Counted from the first letter of the stretch, positions 19,605-29,729 are shown. The stretch: 43,811 nucleotides of DNA from Spirochaetota bacterium (GCA_040756435.1 JBFLZD010000032.1:1-43811); one strand, 5' to 3'. A program made the numbers and translations. Notes: generated by a model not told the origin, from the sequence alone.

Positions 19605-20429
19605 ATGGGTTTGAAAAAGTATCGGCCATTAACACCAACATTACGATATCAGACAGTGCTGGATTTCAGTGAGATTACCACTGATGAACCGTTGAAGTCG
19701 CTTACAAAGGGCAAGAAAAGTTATGCGGGTAGAGGCTTCAAGGGGCAGGTTTCTGTCAGAAGAAAAGGTGGTGGGCATAAGCGCCGCTATAGAATTATTG
19801 ATTTCAAGCGCAATAAATATAATATTGAAGGTAAGGTTGCTACATTAGAATATGATCCAAACCGAAGTGCAAATATTGCTTTAATCGTTTATAAAGACGG
19901 TGAAAAAAGATACATTATTGCACCTGCTTCGGTTAAGGTTGGTGATACGATAGTTTCTGGCGAAAATGTTGAAGTTAAACCAGGTAATGCAATGCCTTTA
20001 AAAAACATACCGGATGGTACCAATATTTATAATATTGAGTTGCATAAAGGTAAAGGTGGTCAGTTAGTGCGTTCAGCAGGTACCAGTGCCGTTATAACTG
20101 CAAAAGAAGGTGATTATTGCCTGATCAAATTACCCTCGGGCGAAATCAGGAAGATACATTGTGAATGCTATGCAACAATTGGTGAAGTTTGCAATAAGGA
20201 TCATATAAATGTAGATATAGGAAAGGCTGGTAGAAGCAGATGGTTGGGGAGAAGGCCAAAGGTAAGAGGTGTCGCAATGAATCCGGTTGACCATCCACTT
20301 GGTGGTGGCGAAGGGAAATCATCTGGAGGAAGACACCCCTGTTCGCCAACTGGCAAACCTACAAAAGGGTATAAGACCAGGAAGAAGAAGAAATACAGCG
20401 ACAAAATGATTATTAAACGAAGGAAGTAA
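19605..20429 (+). CDS. rplB: 50S ribosomal protein L2
   Basis: 274 residues, full length. L2 is needed for subunit joining and peptidyl transferase assembly. The C-terminal segment [20 protein letters not shown] carries the conserved histidine near the catalytic centre; the basic tail GYKTRKKKK follows. The start has AAAGGTAACGACA ahead of the ATG. Confidence 0.98.
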   Translation: MGLKKYRPLTPTLRYQTVLDFSEITTDEPLKSLTKGKKSYAGRGFKGQVSVRRKGGGHKRRYRIIDFKRNKYNIEGKVATLEYDPNRSANIALIVYKDGEKRYIIAPASVKVGDTIVSGENVEVKPGNAMPLKNIPDGTNIYNIELHKGKGGQLVRSAGTSAVITAKEGDYCLIKLPSGEIRKIHCECYATIGEVCNKDHINVDIGKAGRSRWLGRRPKVRGVAMNPVDHPLGGGEGKSSGGRHPCSPTGKPTKGYKTRKKKKYSDKMIIKRRK

Positions 20430-20434
20430 TTGCT

Positions 20435-20722
20435 ATGGCTCGTTCATTGAAAAAAGGACCGTATGTTGATATAAAGTTATTTAAGAAAATTGAGGAAATG
20501 AACTCAACAAACACCAAAAAAGCCATTAAAACATGGTCACGAAGGTCTACTATATTCCCTGAGATGATTGGCCATACGATTATGGTCCACAATGGGAAGA
20601 ATTTTATTCCGGTATATGTAACTGAGAATATGGTTGGACATAAATTGGGTGAGTTTGCACCTACCAGAACTTTCAGAGGTCATGCAGGCAAAGATGATAA
20701 GGTAGCAAAGAGGGGCAAGTAA
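20435..20722 (+). CDS. rpsS: 30S ribosomal protein S19
   Basis: 95 residues beginning [12 protein letters not shown], ending with [18 protein letters not shown] and a basic tail. It forms a complex with S13 in the 30S head near the A site. Its stop codon is directly adjacent to the rplV start (20722/20723). Confidence 0.97.
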   Translation: MARSLKKGPYVDIKLFKKIEEMNSTNTKKAIKTWSRRSTIFPEMIGHTIMVHNGKNFIPVYVTENMVGHKLGEFAPTRTFRGHAGKDDKVAKRGK

Positions 20723-21061
20723 ATGGAAACAAGGGCATTGTCACGATATAACAGAATTTCTGCCAGTAAGGCACGTCTGGTTGCAAATGAAATACGGGGT
20801 TTTTCCTTTCCTGAAGCCATTGATATTCTGAAAGCAATACCCCGTAAAGCATCAAAGGTTATCATGAAAACGCTGTATTCAGCAGCGGCAAATGCTAAAT
20901 ATAGCAATCCTGAAGTACGGGAAAATAATTTATATATCAAGAAGGTTGTTGTGGACGAGGGCCCAACAATGAAACGGTTCAGACCTCGTGCACGTGGACG
21001 AGCTTCACGTATACGAAAAAGAACCAGCACAATTGAAATAATTTTATCTGATGAAAATTAA
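20723..21061 (+). CDS. rplV: 50S ribosomal protein L22
   Basis: 112 residues. It spans the 50S from surface to tunnel wall. The tunnel hairpin region reads DEGPTMKRFRPRARGRASRIRKRTS (positions about 77-101), without the deletions known from macrolide resistance. The ribosome-binding site GAGGGG lies in the end of rpsS, so the two are coupled. Confidence 0.96.
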   Translation: METRALSRYNRISASKARLVANEIRGFSFPEAIDILKAIPRKASKVIMKTLYSAAANAKYSNPEVRENNLYIKKVVVDEGPTMKRFRPRARGRASRIRKRTSTIEIILSDEN

Positions 21062-21079
21062 TCAGTAAAAGGTGTAATA

Positions 21080-21760
21080 ATGGGACAGAAAGTTAATCCA
21101 ACAGGACTGAGAGTAGGAATAATACGAACATGGGATTCGGTATGGTTTGCTGAAAAGGATGAGTATCGGAAAAATCTCCATGAAGACATTAAAATACGAA
21201 AGTATATTATGAATAAATTTAAGACAGCAGGGATTGCAAAGGTTGGCATTGAGCGATTTCCTGACAGAATTAATGTTTATATTCATACTGCAAGGCCGGG
21301 ATTGCTTATTGGCCGCAAGGGTGTTGATATAGAAAATTTAAAAGAGGAATTACAAAAGAAAGTCCAGAAAAATGTGAATATATATGTTCAGGAAGTGAAA
21401 AAACCTGAACGTGTTGCTAAGCTTGTAGCAGAACAGATTGCAGCACAGATTGAAAATCGTTTCCCATACCGGAGAGCCATTAAGCAAGCTATTACTGCGG
21501 CAATGAGAAGCGGTGCGCTGGGGATTAAGGTTAATATTTCTGGGCGCTTGAATGGGGCTGAAATGGCCAGGGAAGAAGCCTATAAAGAGGGCAGAATCCC
21601 TCTGCATACATTACGTGCAGATATTGATTATGGATTTGCTGAAGCTCTCACCACATTTGGGCTTATAGGGGTTAAGGTGTGGATTTATAATGGTGATGTT
21701 CTTTCAAATGCTGAGGAACAGGAAGAAGAAAAATTTGCATTACGGAAAAAATCACAATAA
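21080..21760 (+). CDS. rpsC: 30S ribosomal protein S3
   Basis: 226 residues. A type II KH domain includes [14 protein letters not shown] (GxxG-like loop), and the C-terminal domain includes [20 protein letters not shown] and [13 protein letters not shown]3 lines the mRNA entry channel and has helicase activity with S4 and S5. The C-terminus ends in an acidic then basic tail ([15 protein letters not shown]). Confidence 0.97.
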   Translation: MGQKVNPTGLRVGIIRTWDSVWFAEKDEYRKNLHEDIKIRKYIMNKFKTAGIAKVGIERFPDRINVYIHTARPGLLIGRKGVDIENLKEELQKKVQKNVNIYVQEVKKPERVAKLVAEQIAAQIENRFPYRRAIKQAITAAMRSGALGIKVNISGRLNGAEMAREEAYKEGRIPLHTLRADIDYGFAEALTTFGLIGVKVWIYNGDVLSNAEEQEEEKFALRKKSQ

Positions 21761-21780
21761 TTGAATAAAGGTGCACAACA

Positions 21781-22197
21781 ATGTTAATGCCCAACAGAAC
21801 AAGGTATAGAAAAGTTCATCGTGGACGAATGAAGGGAAAGGCAGTACGTGGTTCTACTATCCATTTTGGCGAGTATGCGTTAAAATCACTAGAATGCGGT
21901 GAGATCAACTCCCGTCAGATTGAAGCAGCACGTATTGCTATCAGCCGTAAGGTTAAGCGTGGTGGCAAGCTGTGGATTAGAATTTTCCCTGACAGGCCGT
22001 TTACCAAAAAGCCAGCTGAAACACGAATGGGTAAAGGAAAAGGTAACCCTGAAGGATTTGTTGCACGTATTAAACCGGGAAGAATATTATTTGAACTGGC
22101 CGGTATTGATGATGCAGTTGCTCGTGAAGCATTATCACTTGCAGCCCATAAATTACCAGTTAAAACCAAGATAATATCAATACATGATAATAATTAG
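21781..22197 (+). CDS. rplP: 50S ribosomal protein L16
   Basis: 138 residues starting [21 protein letters not shown], so the first ATG is used, as in most L16 proteins, behind AAAGGTG. L16 organises the A-site region of the 50S subunit. The conserved [21 protein letters not shown] segment (21 residues, about 78-98) holds the arginine hydroxylated in E. coli. Confidence 0.97.
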   Translation: MLMPNRTRYRKVHRGRMKGKAVRGSTIHFGEYALKSLECGEINSRQIEAARIAISRKVKRGGKLWIRIFPDRPFTKKPAETRMGKGKGNPEGFVARIKPGRILFELAGIDDAVAREALSLAAHKLPVKTKIISIHDNN

Positions 22198-22212
22198 TTC
22201 TGGAGTTGTTCA

Positions 22213-22422
22213 ATGAAGGGTAAATTAGATGAATTGACAATAGATGAATTGCAAAGAACGTTACAGGAAGCAAAAGAAGAATTACGAAAAGAGCGATTCA
22301 AAAGGACAGTGAGCAGGGTTGAAAATCCCAAAAAGGCAATGCAGCTTAAAAAGCAGATTGCAAGAATTTTAACATTGCTCAGAGAGTATGAGTTGGGCAA
22401 AAGGACTTTACGAAGTAAATAA
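22213..22422 (+). CDS. rpmC: 50S ribosomal protein L29
   Basis: 69 residues forming two antiparallel helices (LDELTIDELQRTLQEAKEEL and the KKAMQLKKQIARILTLLRE stretch). It lies beside L23 at the tunnel exit. GGAG precedes the ATG by eight bases. Confidence 0.95.
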   Translation: MKGKLDELTIDELQRTLQEAKEELRKERFKRTVSRVENPKKAMQLKKQIARILTLLREYELGKRTLRSK

Positions 22423-22440
22423 TTGTGGTGGTAGATAGTT

Positions 22441-22695
22441 ATGGAAGGTAAAAACCGAAAACAGATCGTTGGTAAAGTAATTAGCAATAAAATGGATAAG
22501 ACAGTTGTAGTTGAGATTGAAAGGATGATGATGCATCCTAAATATCATAAGTTTGTCCGTAAAACCAAAAAAGTAAAAAGCCATGATGAACGCAATGAGT
22601 GTTCAATTGGTGATATTGTTCTTATAGAAGAAACAAGGCCTTTGTCCAAGGAAAAGCGTTACCGTTTGGTGAAGATAGTTGAAAAGGTAAAATAG
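22441..22695 (+). CDS. rpsQ: 30S ribosomal protein S17
   Basis: 84 residues, an OB-fold 16S rRNA-binding protein of early assembly. Typical segments are [18 protein letters not shown] and [20 protein letters not shown]. Last gene of the S10 operon; the spc operon begins ten bases later, so there is no visible operon boundary. Confidence 0.96.
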   Translation: MEGKNRKQIVGKVISNKMDKTVVVEIERMMMHPKYHKFVRKTKKVKSHDERNECSIGDIVLIEETRPLSKEKRYRLVKIVEKVK

Positions 22696-22705
22696 GGTTA
22701 GAGCT

Positions 22706-23098
22706 ATGATTCAGGTTCAAACAATGTTAGATGTTGCTGATAACAGTGGTGTAAAAAGAGTGCAGTGTATAAAAATATTAGGTGGAACCAAGAGGCGATA
22801 CGCTTCGGTTGGTGATGTCATAATTGTTGCGGTAAAAGATGCACATCCATCGTATGGATTGAAAGATTCAACAGGAAAGAAAGTTCATGGCAAAGCAGTG
22901 TTACGAGCTGTAGTTGTGCGAACAACCAAGCCTGTACGGCGACCTGATGGTTCATATATACGGTTTGATGATAATGCAGTTGCAATTATCGATACTAAAG
23001 GTGAACCCAGGGGTTCCCGTATATTTGGTCCGGTAGCTCGTGAATTACGTGATAGAAACTTTTTGAAAATAGTTTCTTTAGCTCCAGAGGTTTTATAA
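22706..23098 (+). CDS. rplN: 50S ribosomal protein L14 with a short insertion
   Basis: 130 residues, about eight longer than the usual 122. The extra residues lie in [16 protein letters not shown] (about residues 48-63), replacing the common IPNGKVKKGD. From memory Leptospira L14 has a very similar insertion. The rest is standard: [31 protein letters not shown], and [23 protein letters not shown] at the end. L14 contributes to intersubunit bridge B8 with 16S helix 14. Confidence 0.97.
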   Translation: MIQVQTMLDVADNSGVKRVQCIKILGGTKRRYASVGDVIIVAVKDAHPSYGLKDSTGKKVHGKAVLRAVVVRTTKPVRRPDGSYIRFDDNAVAIIDTKGEPRGSRIFGPVARELRDRNFLKIVSLAPEVL

Positions 23099-23110
23099 AA
23101 AGGTGTTACT

Positions 23111-23428
23111 ATGGTACAAACTCGATTAAAAAAAGATGATCTTGTAATGGTGACTACAGGCGCTGATAAAGGCAAACGTGGCAAAGTGTTGTTTGTTGAC
23201 AAAAAGCGCGGTAGGGTAATTATAGAAGGTGTTAATTTGCGGAAGAAATATGTGAGGCCTTCACAGGAGAACCCCAAAGGTGGGCAGATAGAATTGCCAT
23301 ACCCAATTAATATTTCAAATGTAATGGTATTTTGCGAAAAATGCAAAAAGGCTGTGAGGGTTGGCATCAAGATAGACGGTGATGCAAAATATCGCGTATG
23401 CAAAAAATGTGGCAAACGAATTGATTAG
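23111..23428 (+). CDS. rplX: 50S ribosomal protein L24
   Basis: 105 residues with an N-terminal KOW motif ([17 protein letters not shown]) and a C-terminal pair of CxxC motifs ([11 protein letters not shown]... CKKCGKR), the zinc-ribbon-like tail found in many bacterial L24 proteins. L24 starts 50S assembly. Its stop codon overlaps the region of the rplE ribosome-binding site. Confidence 0.96.
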   Translation: MVQTRLKKDDLVMVTTGADKGKRGKVLFVDKKRGRVIIEGVNLRKKYVRPSQENPKGGQIELPYPINISNVMVFCEKCKKAVRVGIKIDGDAKYRVCKKCGKRID

Positions 23429-23439
23429 TGAGGAAAATG

Positions 23440-23988
23440 ATGGCAGCACGATTGCGTATATTATATGAAAAGGATATTAAAAAGCGGTTGATGGATAAAT
23501 TTAAATATTCATCAGTTATGCAGATCCCTAAAATTGAGAAAATTGTTCTCAATGTTGGCGAAGGTGAAGCTCATTCCAATCCCAACCTGCTTAAATCAAT
23601 AATTGATGAGCTATCACTTATTACCGGTCAGAGAGCGGTTAAAACTGTTGCACGAAAATCAATTGCGGCGTTTAAAATTCGTGAGGGGTATGATGTAGGT
23701 GCTCGTGTCACGTTGCGTGGTGACAAGATGTATGAGTTTTTAGACAGGCTGGTTAATGTTGCTCTACCACGAGTGCGTGACTTCAGGGGACTATCGCCCA
23801 ATTCATTTGATAATGCGGGTAATTATAATTTTTCAGTAAAAGAGCAGATAATTTTCCCGGAGATAAACCTGGATAAAGTTGAGAAAATCTATGGGATTAA
23901 TATAACAATTAAAACAACAGCAAAAAATGCCAGTGAGGCACGTGCGTTGCTTGAAGAATTCAGATTTCCATTCCAAGAAGCGAGGTAA
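23440..23988 (+). CDS. rplE: 50S ribosomal protein L5
   Basis: 182 residues from the ATG at 23440 ([13 protein letters not shown]), five bases after TGAGGA; the ATG at 23437 and GTG at 23428 are possible alternatives. L5 binds 5S rRNA and contacts P-site tRNA. Typical motifs are [13 protein letters not shown] and GGKPVKTxARKS-like [20 protein letters not shown]. Confidence 0.95.
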   Translation: MAARLRILYEKDIKKRLMDKFKYSSVMQIPKIEKIVLNVGEGEAHSNPNLLKSIIDELSLITGQRAVKTVARKSIAAFKIREGYDVGARVTLRGDKMYEFLDRLVNVALPRVRDFRGLSPNSFDNAGNYNFSVKEQIIFPEINLDKVEKIYGINITIKTTAKNASEARALLEEFRFPFQEAR

Positions 23989-23993
23989 GTCAG

Positions 23994-24179
23994 GTGGCTA
24001 GCGAAAGAATGTTTGCAAAGGCCCGAAGAGAGCCTAAGTTTAAGATACGTCAAAGAAATAGATGTAAGGTATGTGGAAGGCCAAGGGGCTACTACAGACG
24101 GTTTGAACTTTGCAGGGTTTGTTTGCGGAAGTTGGCCGGTGAAGGCTTAATCCCGGGTGTTAAAAAATCATCCTGGTAA
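23994..24179 (+). CDS. rpsN: 30S ribosomal protein S14, zinc-binding type
   Basis: 61 residues from a GTG start, eight bases after GAGG. C24, C27, C40 and C43 form the zinc site of the short S14 type (also called type Z), unlike the about 100-residue zinc-free S14 of enterobacteria. S14 binds late in the 30S head. Confidence 0.96.
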   Translation: MASERMFAKARREPKFKIRQRNRCKVCGRPRGYYRRFELCRVCLRKLAGEGLIPGVKKSSW

Positions 24180-24203
24180 AATTTAATAGGGAGTATAAGC
24201 GTT

Positions 24204-24605
24204 ATGAGTTGTATTTCTGATCCAATTGCAGATATGTTGACCCGAATGCGAAATGCAATTAATGCAGGACACGTTAAAGTTGATATACCCTCATCAAAAA
24301 TGAAAATGGCAATTGCAAAGATTTTAAAAGATGAAGGTTTTATTAAAAACTATAAACTTATTGATGATAATAAGCAAAAAACATTACGAATTTACCTTAA
24401 ATATAGTGCAGATAATCAGTCAGCAATTATTCAAATGAAACGGATAAGCACTCCCGGAAGAAGAGTATATATTAAAGCCGAGGATCTGAAGCCGGTATAC
24501 AACAATATGGGTATTATGATTCTTTCTACATCAAAAGGTATTATTACTAATAAAGCCGCCAAACAGCTGAATATTGGCGGAGAAGCTTTATGTGAGATTC
24601 TATAA
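24204..24605 (+). CDS. rpsH: 30S ribosomal protein S8
   Basis: 133 residues. S8 binds 16S helix 21 and in E. coli represses the spc operon by binding the rplE start region. Opening SDPIADMLTRMRNA and closing STSKGIITNKAAKQLNIGGEALCEIL match the family. A GGGAGTATAAGCGTT leader gives the ribosome-binding site. Confidence 0.97.
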   Translation: MSCISDPIADMLTRMRNAINAGHVKVDIPSSKMKMAIAKILKDEGFIKNYKLIDDNKQKTLRIYLKYSADNQSAIIQMKRISTPGRRVYIKAEDLKPVYNNMGIMILSTSKGIITNKAAKQLNIGGEALCEIL

Positions 24606-24618
24606 GGGGCAGCCGGAT

Positions 24619-25164
24619 ATGTCTAGAATAGGGAAAAAACCGATAGTGATACCAAATGGTGTATCAGTTGATCTGAGTGGTGAAATGATTACTGTTAAAG
24701 GGCCTTTAGGAACTCTGCAGTATACGTTGCAGGATGCCATTAATGTAGTTATTGATAACAATGTTATTAATATAGCAAAAAAAGATGAGCAGTCCAAAGA
24801 CAAGAAAGTCAATGCTTTATGGGGATTAACACGGGCGTTGATACATAATATGGTTGTTGGCGTATCAAGTGGATTTGAAAAAAATTTGGAGATAGTTGGT
24901 GTTGGATACAGAGCAACCCAGAAAAGCAACGATGTTGAGTTCCAGTTGGGTTATTCGCACAGCATACTGTTTTCACCACCTGCTGGTATAAAGGTTGAAG
25001 TCGTTGAGCCAACAAAATTAAAAGTAAAAGGTATTGACAAACAGTTAGTTGGCCAGGTGGCAGCAAATATTCGCAAATTACGCCCACCAGAACCATATAA
25101 AGGCAAGGGTATCCGCTATAAGGATGAGCAGATTAGAAGAAAAGCTGGCAAGACCGGCAAGTAA
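24619..25164 (+). CDS. rplF: 50S ribosomal protein L6
   Basis: 181 residues from the ATG at 24619 (MSRIGKKPIVIP), nine bases after AAGGGGC. A longer frame runs back into rpsH but is only read-through of an overlapping frame. L6 is built of two similar domains and supports the sarcin-ricin region. The C-terminal signature is LRPPEPYKGKGIRYKDEQIR. Confidence 0.97.
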   Translation: MSRIGKKPIVIPNGVSVDLSGEMITVKGPLGTLQYTLQDAINVVIDNNVINIAKKDEQSKDKKVNALWGLTRALIHNMVVGVSSGFEKNLEIVGVGYRATQKSNDVEFQLGYSHSILFSPPAGIKVEVVEPTKLKVKGIDKQLVGQVAANIRKLRPPEPYKGKGIRYKDEQIRRKAGKTGK

Positions 25165-25192
25165 GATTATTTGGGTGTAAAGGATAGTAATT

Positions 25193-25558
25193 ATGAATAG
25201 ATTGAAATTGAAAAAAGTAAGATACTTGCGCAGGCGCATGCGCGTAAAATCTAAAATAAGAGCCAATACCCAGCGGCCGCGTATGTGTATTTCGCGAAGC
25301 AATAAAAATTTCTATGTGCAGATTATCGATGACAGCAAGGGTCATACACTGGTGAGTGCTTCAACTTTGGAAAAAGATTTCCCAATAACCAAGAACCGAA
25401 GTAATAAGGCAGCAGCCAAAGAATTAGGCAAAATCATTGCCCAGAGAGCTGTGGCTAAAAATATAAAGCAGGTGGTCTTTGACAGAAACGGTTACCTTTA
25501 TCATGGGAAGATAAAGGAATTTGCTGATGCTGCCCGCGAAAATGGATTAGAATTTTAG
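25193..25558 (+). CDS. rplR: 50S ribosomal protein L18
   Basis: 121 residues, 5S rRNA-binding. A basic N-terminal arm ([16 protein letters not shown]) precedes the globular domain with [20 protein letters not shown] and [20 protein letters not shown]. Confidence 0.96.
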   Translation: MNRLKLKKVRYLRRRMRVKSKIRANTQRPRMCISRSNKNFYVQIIDDSKGHTLVSASTLEKDFPITKNRSNKAAAKELGKIIAQRAVAKNIKQVVFDRNGYLYHGKIKEFADAARENGLEF

Positions 25559-25569
25559 GGGAGATGGTA

Positions 25570-26085
25570 ATGAAGATTTTGAAAAAACGTGTAAAGCCTG
25601 AAGGACTGGAGTTATCCGAAAAGATAATTATCATCAACCGTGTTGCAAAGGTTGTAAAAGGTGGTAGAAGGTTTTCTTTCAATGCCATGTCTGTTGTTGG
25701 TGATAATAAAGGGCATGTTGGTATAGGATTTGGGAAAGCCAATGAAGTGCCTGATGCTATTAGGAAAAGCGTTGAGGATGCCAAAAAGAATTTATATAAA
25801 ATAAATGTTAATAAAAACACTATACCGCATGAGGTTATAGGAAGATTTAAATCAACGCGTGTTATCCTGAAGCCTGCTGCACCAGGTACAGGACTTATTG
25901 CCGGTGATTCAGTTAGAGCAGTTGTGGAAAAGGCAGGAATAGTGGATATATTATCAAAGACTTTAGGATCACGAAACCCGGTTAATGTTACCAAAGCAAC
26001 GATAAATGGCTTGTTGCAGTTGCGAAGCCTGAAAGAAGCGGCCGATTTACGTGAAGTTCCGTTACCAAAGTTATGGCAACCATAA
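25570..26085 (+). CDS. rpsE: 30S ribosomal protein S5
   Basis: 171 residues from the ATG at 25570, six bases after GGGGAG; the ATG at 25564 would be too close to that site. S5 supports decoding accuracy and the mRNA entry helicase. Key segments are [19 protein letters not shown] and [20 protein letters not shown]. Confidence 0.96.
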   Translation: MKILKKRVKPEGLELSEKIIIINRVAKVVKGGRRFSFNAMSVVGDNKGHVGIGFGKANEVPDAIRKSVEDAKKNLYKINVNKNTIPHEVIGRFKSTRVILKPAAPGTGLIAGDSVRAVVEKAGIVDILSKTLGSRNPVNVTKATINGLLQLRSLKEAADLREVPLPKLWQP

Positions 26086-26094
26086 GAGGTGTAT

Positions 26095-26283
26095 ATGGCT
26101 AAGAAATTACGTGTAAAACAGATACGAAGTTATATAAGTGCAAAACCAAAGCAGAAAGCAACGCTGAGGGCTTTGGGATTGCGGAAAATAAATGCAGAAA
26201 GAGTACATGATGATACTCCTGTAATCAGAGGGATGCTTCAGGTTGTCAAACATATGGTTGAAGTTTCAGAGATTAAAGAATAA
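26095..26283 (+). CDS. rpmD: 50S ribosomal protein L30
   Basis: 62 residues from the ATG at 26095 behind AAGAGGTG. Signature KQIRSYISAKPKQKATLRALGLRKIN, of which LRALGLRKIN is the family core, followed by VIRGMLQVVKHMV. Some bacteria lack L30; it is present here. Confidence 0.95.
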   Translation: MAKKLRVKQIRSYISAKPKQKATLRALGLRKINAERVHDDTPVIRGMLQVVKHMVEVSEIKE

Positions 26284-26303
26284 AAGTAGTAGGTGTGAAT
26301 GGT

Positions 26304-26741
26304 ATGCAATATACATTGAAAAAACCTGAATATATAAAAAAGAAAAAACGCATTGGTTGTGGCCCCGGAAGTGGCCATGGAAAAACAAGCTGCAAGGGAC
26401 ATAAAGGGCAAAAAGCCAGGTCGGGCGCTCATTTTAAGCCGGGTTTTGAAGGCGGACAGATGCCCTTACAAAGAAGGGTCCCCAAACGTGGATTTAACAA
26501 TGCACAATTTAAGGAAGAAGTGCAAATTATTAATATTAATGATATAGTACGATTAGGGATTCAGGAAGTTACTCCTGAAGTATTGTATCAGAAAGGTTTG
26601 ATTATATCACAGTTGTTACCGGTAAAACTGCTTGGAAATGGGGATATTACTTCGGCAGTTAAAGTAACTGTTGATGCAGTTTCAACTTCTGCAAAAGAGA
26701 AAATTGAAAAGGCCGGTGGAAGTGTTGCGCTTAGATCATAA
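26304..26741 (+). CDS. rplO: 50S ribosomal protein L15
   Basis: 145 residues from the ATG at 26304, eight bases after TAGGTG; the GTG at 26295 lies on the ribosome-binding site itself. The glycine- and lysine-rich N-terminal arm (RIGCGPGSGHGKTSCKGHKG) penetrates the 50S core; a normal C-terminal domain follows. Confidence 0.96.
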   Translation: MQYTLKKPEYIKKKKRIGCGPGSGHGKTSCKGHKGQKARSGAHFKPGFEGGQMPLQRRVPKRGFNNAQFKEEVQIININDIVRLGIQEVTPEVLYQKGLIISQLLPVKLLGNGDITSAVKVTVDAVSTSAKEKIEKAGGSVALRS

Positions 26742-26767
26742 TTATAAAAAGAGGTCATAAAGAAATA

Positions 26768-28114
26768 ATGCCAAATGTAATTGCAAATATATTTAAAATT
26801 CCAGAACTGCGGAAAAGGGTGTTATTTACCCTTTTTATTTTGGTAGTATACCGTATTGGGGCACATATACCAATACCAGGGGTGAACATTGAGGCATTAA
26901 GTTCATATTTTGAGATGGCTGCAAAAAGCCATGGTGGGGGATTTGTTGATTTTTTTGACCTTTTTGCAGGTGGTGCGCTAAAACGCTTTACCATATTTGC
27001 CTTAGGGATTATGCCCTATATTTCGGCATCTATTATAATGCAGCTATTAACAGTGGTTATTCCAGCTATAGAAAAGTTATCCAAGGAAGGACCTGAAGGA
27101 TATAAGAAGATAAACCAGTATACCCGTTATGGGACCGTACTTTTGTGTGCACTGCAGGGCTTTGGCCTCACCATGTGGATGAAATCCATGACATCCCCCA
27201 AAGGTACAGTTGTGCCTCAGGATGCAGGCATTGGCTTCATTATAGTTGCAGTACTTGCCATTACTACCGGGACCATGATACTTATGTGGCTTGGCGAAAT
27301 GATAACAGAACGGGGTATTGGTAATGGGATATCGCTCATTATTTATGCTGGAATTGTTGTTCGTGCTCCTTCAGCGTTCCTTGATACCATGAATAGAATA
27401 ATCAGCAGAAGTGATCCCATCATTGCGCTTATACTGATTGCGTTATTTATAGGGGTAGTGGCCGCATCAATACTATTAACGCTGGGTGTACGAAAGATTC
27501 CTGTACAATATGGCAAACGTGTTGTTGGAAGGCGTATGGTACAGATGGCATCACAGGCTATCCCACTGCGGGTTAATGCGGCAGGTGTTATTCCAATCAT
27601 TTTTGCTTCATCAGTTATTTTGTTCCCGGCTCAGATAAGTAACATGCTGGGTGCAACTAAATATGCAATTTTTACCAAGATACAATACTGGCTGTCACCA
27701 GGGCATACAGCATATATGATTATATACAGCTTGTTAATTATATTTTTCTGCTATTTTTATACGGCAATACAATTTAATCCCAATGATCTGGCCGAAAATT
27801 TGAAGAAATACGGTGGATTTATACCAGGGATACGGCCGGGTCAAAACACTGCGGATTATATTATGCATATTTTAAACAGGATTACTTTACCAGGTTCTAT
27901 CTTTTTAGCATTGATAGCGATAGTTCCTGATTTTATTATACGTGTATGGCCTGAAGAGGTATCACCGGGAATGGCATACCTTTTTGGTGGTACATCATTA
28001 CTGATTATAGTTGGTGTGGCACTGGATACATTGAAGCAGATAGAGTCACAACTTTTGATGAGACATTATGATGGCTTCTTTAAAAAAGGGCGTATAAAAG
28101 GTAGAAGATATTAA
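26768..28114 (+). CDS. secY: Preprotein translocase subunit SecY
   Basis: 448 residues with ten hydrophobic membrane segments. It forms the protein-conducting channel with SecE and SecG in the inner membrane. Opening IPELRKRVLFTLFILVVYRIGAHIP is family-typical (first membrane span), then DLFAGGALKRFTIFALGIMPYISASI and the loop GERGIGNGIS-like TERGIGNGISLIIYAGI. The cytoplasmic C5 loop with conserved arginine is in GGFIPGIRPG. It is followed directly by map rather than adk. Confidence 0.97.
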   Translation: MPNVIANIFKIPELRKRVLFTLFILVVYRIGAHIPIPGVNIEALSSYFEMAAKSHGGGFVDFFDLFAGGALKRFTIFALGIMPYISASIIMQLLTVVIPAIEKLSKEGPEGYKKINQYTRYGTVLLCALQGFGLTMWMKSMTSPKGTVVPQDAGIGFIIVAVLAITTGTMILMWLGEMITERGIGNGISLIIYAGIVVRAPSAFLDTMNRIISRSDPIIALILIALFIGVVAASILLTLGVRKIPVQYGKRVVGRRMVQMASQAIPLRVNAAGVIPIIFASSVILFPAQISNMLGATKYAIFTKIQYWLSPGHTAYMIIYSLLIIFFCYFYTAIQFNPNDLAENLKKYGGFIPGIRPGQNTADYIMHILNRITLPGSIFLALIAIVPDFIIRVWPEEVSPGMAYLFGGTSLLIIVGVALDTLKQIESQLLMRHYDGFFKKGRIKGRRY

Positions 28115-28161
28115 ATTTAAAAGCTATATTTATTCTTTATACAATTATATTTTGAGGCGTT

Positions 28162-28914
28162 TTGGCTATATTTATTTACAGTGAAGAGGAGATTAAGCGG
28201 GTTGAGGATGCATGCAGGATAACTGCTGCTGTTCTGGATGAGATTGGAAAGCATGTTGTTGCAGGTATCAGCACTTTTGAGCTGGATAGGATTGCAAGGG
28301 ATTTAATAAAAAACTTTAAGGCAATCCCTGCATTTTTAGGGTATAAGGGGTATCCAGCAGCTATCTGTACTTCAATTAATGAAGTTGTTGTCCATGGGAT
28401 ACCCAGTAAAGGGCAAATCTTAAAAAAAGGCGATATCGTTGGTATTGATATAGGCGTTCAGTATAATGGATATTTTGGTGATGCAGCAAAAACATTTGTT
28501 GTTGGTAAGGTAAACAATACCGTAAAAAAATTGCTTGAAGTTACAAGAGAAGCACTTGAACGTGGTATTTTACAGTGTAAAGATGGGAATCATCTGACTG
28601 ATATATCGCATGCAATTGAATCACATGTAGTTCAGTATGGTTTTCAACCTGTTCATGAGTTTGTTGGCCATGGTATAGGAAGGAATTTACATGAAGAACC
28701 TTCTATACCCAACTTTGGCAAGCCTGGCAAAGGTCCTGTAATAAAAACAGGGATGATCTTTGCAATAGAGCCAATGATTAATGAAGGAACATATCAGGTT
28801 GAAATTTTGCAGGATGGATGGACAGCAGTAACAAAGGATAGAAAGTTTTCAGCACATTTTGAACATACTGTGGCTGTTGTTAATGGAAATCCAAAAATAT
28901 TAACACACAATTAA
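28162..28914 (+). CDS. map: Methionine aminopeptidase, type I
   Basis: 250 residues. It removes the initiator methionine from new proteins. Metal ligands are visible in [16 protein letters not shown] (two Asp), [12 protein letters not shown] (His), AIEPMINEG (Glu) and FEHTVAV (Glu); the substrate histidine is in [10 protein letters not shown]. The start is a TTG at 28162 four bases after GAGG; no ATG suits the conserved N-terminus [16 protein letters not shown]. The secY-map-infA order is common, usually with adk between the first two. Confidence 0.95.
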   Translation: MAIFIYSEEEIKRVEDACRITAAVLDEIGKHVVAGISTFELDRIARDLIKNFKAIPAFLGYKGYPAAICTSINEVVVHGIPSKGQILKKGDIVGIDIGVQYNGYFGDAAKTFVVGKVNNTVKKLLEVTREALERGILQCKDGNHLTDISHAIESHVVQYGFQPVHEFVGHGIGRNLHEEPSIPNFGKPGKGPVIKTGMIFAIEPMINEGTYQVEILQDGWTAVTKDRKFSAHFEHTVAVVNGNPKILTHN

Positions 28915-28942
28915 TTTTTTATTACAAGGAGTTAAAAACTGG

Positions 28943-29161
28943 ATGGCCAAAGAAGAACCAATTGAAGTTGAAGGTGAAGTGGTTGAAGCACTTCCCAATG
29001 CCATGTTCAGGGTTAAATTGGATAATGGTCATGTGGTATTAGCTCACATATCAGGCAAAATGAGGATGCACTATATACGAATTTTACCCGGTGACAGAGT
29101 AACAGTTGAGCTGTCGCCGTATGATTTAAGCAGAGGAAGGATAACCTATCGGTCCAAATGA
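28943..29161 (+). CDS. infA: Translation initiation factor IF-1
   Basis: 72 residues, a single OB-fold that occupies the 30S A site during initiation. Signature [19 protein letters not shown] and [20 protein letters not shown]. The AAGGAG at 28925 lies eleven bases ahead of the ATG, a longer gap than elsewhere in the operon. Confidence 0.97.
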   Translation: MAKEEPIEVEGEVVEALPNAMFRVKLDNGHVVLAHISGKMRMHYIRILPGDRVTVELSPYDLSRGRITYRSK

Positions 29162-29184
29162 TAGTTAATGTTTGAGGTATAGAT

Positions 29185-29313
29185 ATGAAAGTCAGAGTTT
29201 CAGTAAAAAAGATTTGCAGTGATTGTAAAGTTATAAAGCGTCATGGTGTTGTACGTGTGATTTGTAAAAATCCACGGCATAAACAACGACAGAAGAAAAG
29301 AACAGTGAAATAA
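29185..29313 (+). CDS. rpmJ: 50S ribosomal protein L36
   Basis: 42 residues, slightly longer than the usual 37-38 through a basic tail (RQKKRTVK). [19 protein letters not shown] opens it; the zinc ligands are C11, C14, C27 and H32. A TTGAGGTAT ribosome-binding site precedes the ATG. It stands between infA and rpsM, its normal place. Confidence 0.96.
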   Translation: MKVRVSVKKICSDCKVIKRHGVVRVICKNPRHKQRQKKRTVK

Positions 29314-29331
29314 TGTGAGGTAGAGGTATAT

Positions 29332-29706
29332 ATGGCACGAATTGCAGGTGTTGATTTACCAAACAATAAGCGTGTTGAAGTTGCGCTTACCTATATTTTT
29401 GGTATTGGGCCTTCATCATCAAAGAAAATTTTACAGGATGCACAGGTTAATCCTGACACTCGCGTAAAAGACCTGACTGATGAAGAGATTAATCAGTTAC
29501 GAAAGATCATTGAAAAAAGCTATAAGGTTGAAGGTGATTTGCGAACCCAGATAGCAATGGATATTAAAAGGCTTATGGATATTGGTTGCTATAGGGGTAT
29601 ACGACACAGGCGAGGATTGCCGGTGCGGGGACAGAATACCAAGAACAACGCGCGAACCCGCAAAGGAAACAGAAAAGTATCCGTTGGAAGCAAAAAGAAG
29701 AAATAG
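29332..29706 (+). CDS. rpsM: 30S ribosomal protein S13
   Basis: 124 residues. S13 forms bridges to the 50S and touches P-site tRNA through its basic tail. [21 protein letters not shown] is replaced only slightly from consensus; [20 protein letters not shown] is the tRNA-proximal signature. First gene of the alpha operon. Confidence 0.97.
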   Translation: MARIAGVDLPNNKRVEVALTYIFGIGPSSSKKILQDAQVNPDTRVKDLTDEEINQLRKIIEKSYKVEGDLRTQIAMDIKRLMDIGCYRGIRHRRGLPVRGQNTKNNARTRKGNRKVSVGSKKKK

Positions 29707-29729
29707 TAAGTCAATGATAGAGGTGTACA

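Noticed and set aside
24574-24618. Longer rplF start inside rpsH
   Set aside because: The conserved L6 N-terminus MSRIGKKP begins at the ATG at 24619 with an AAGGGGC site ahead of it.
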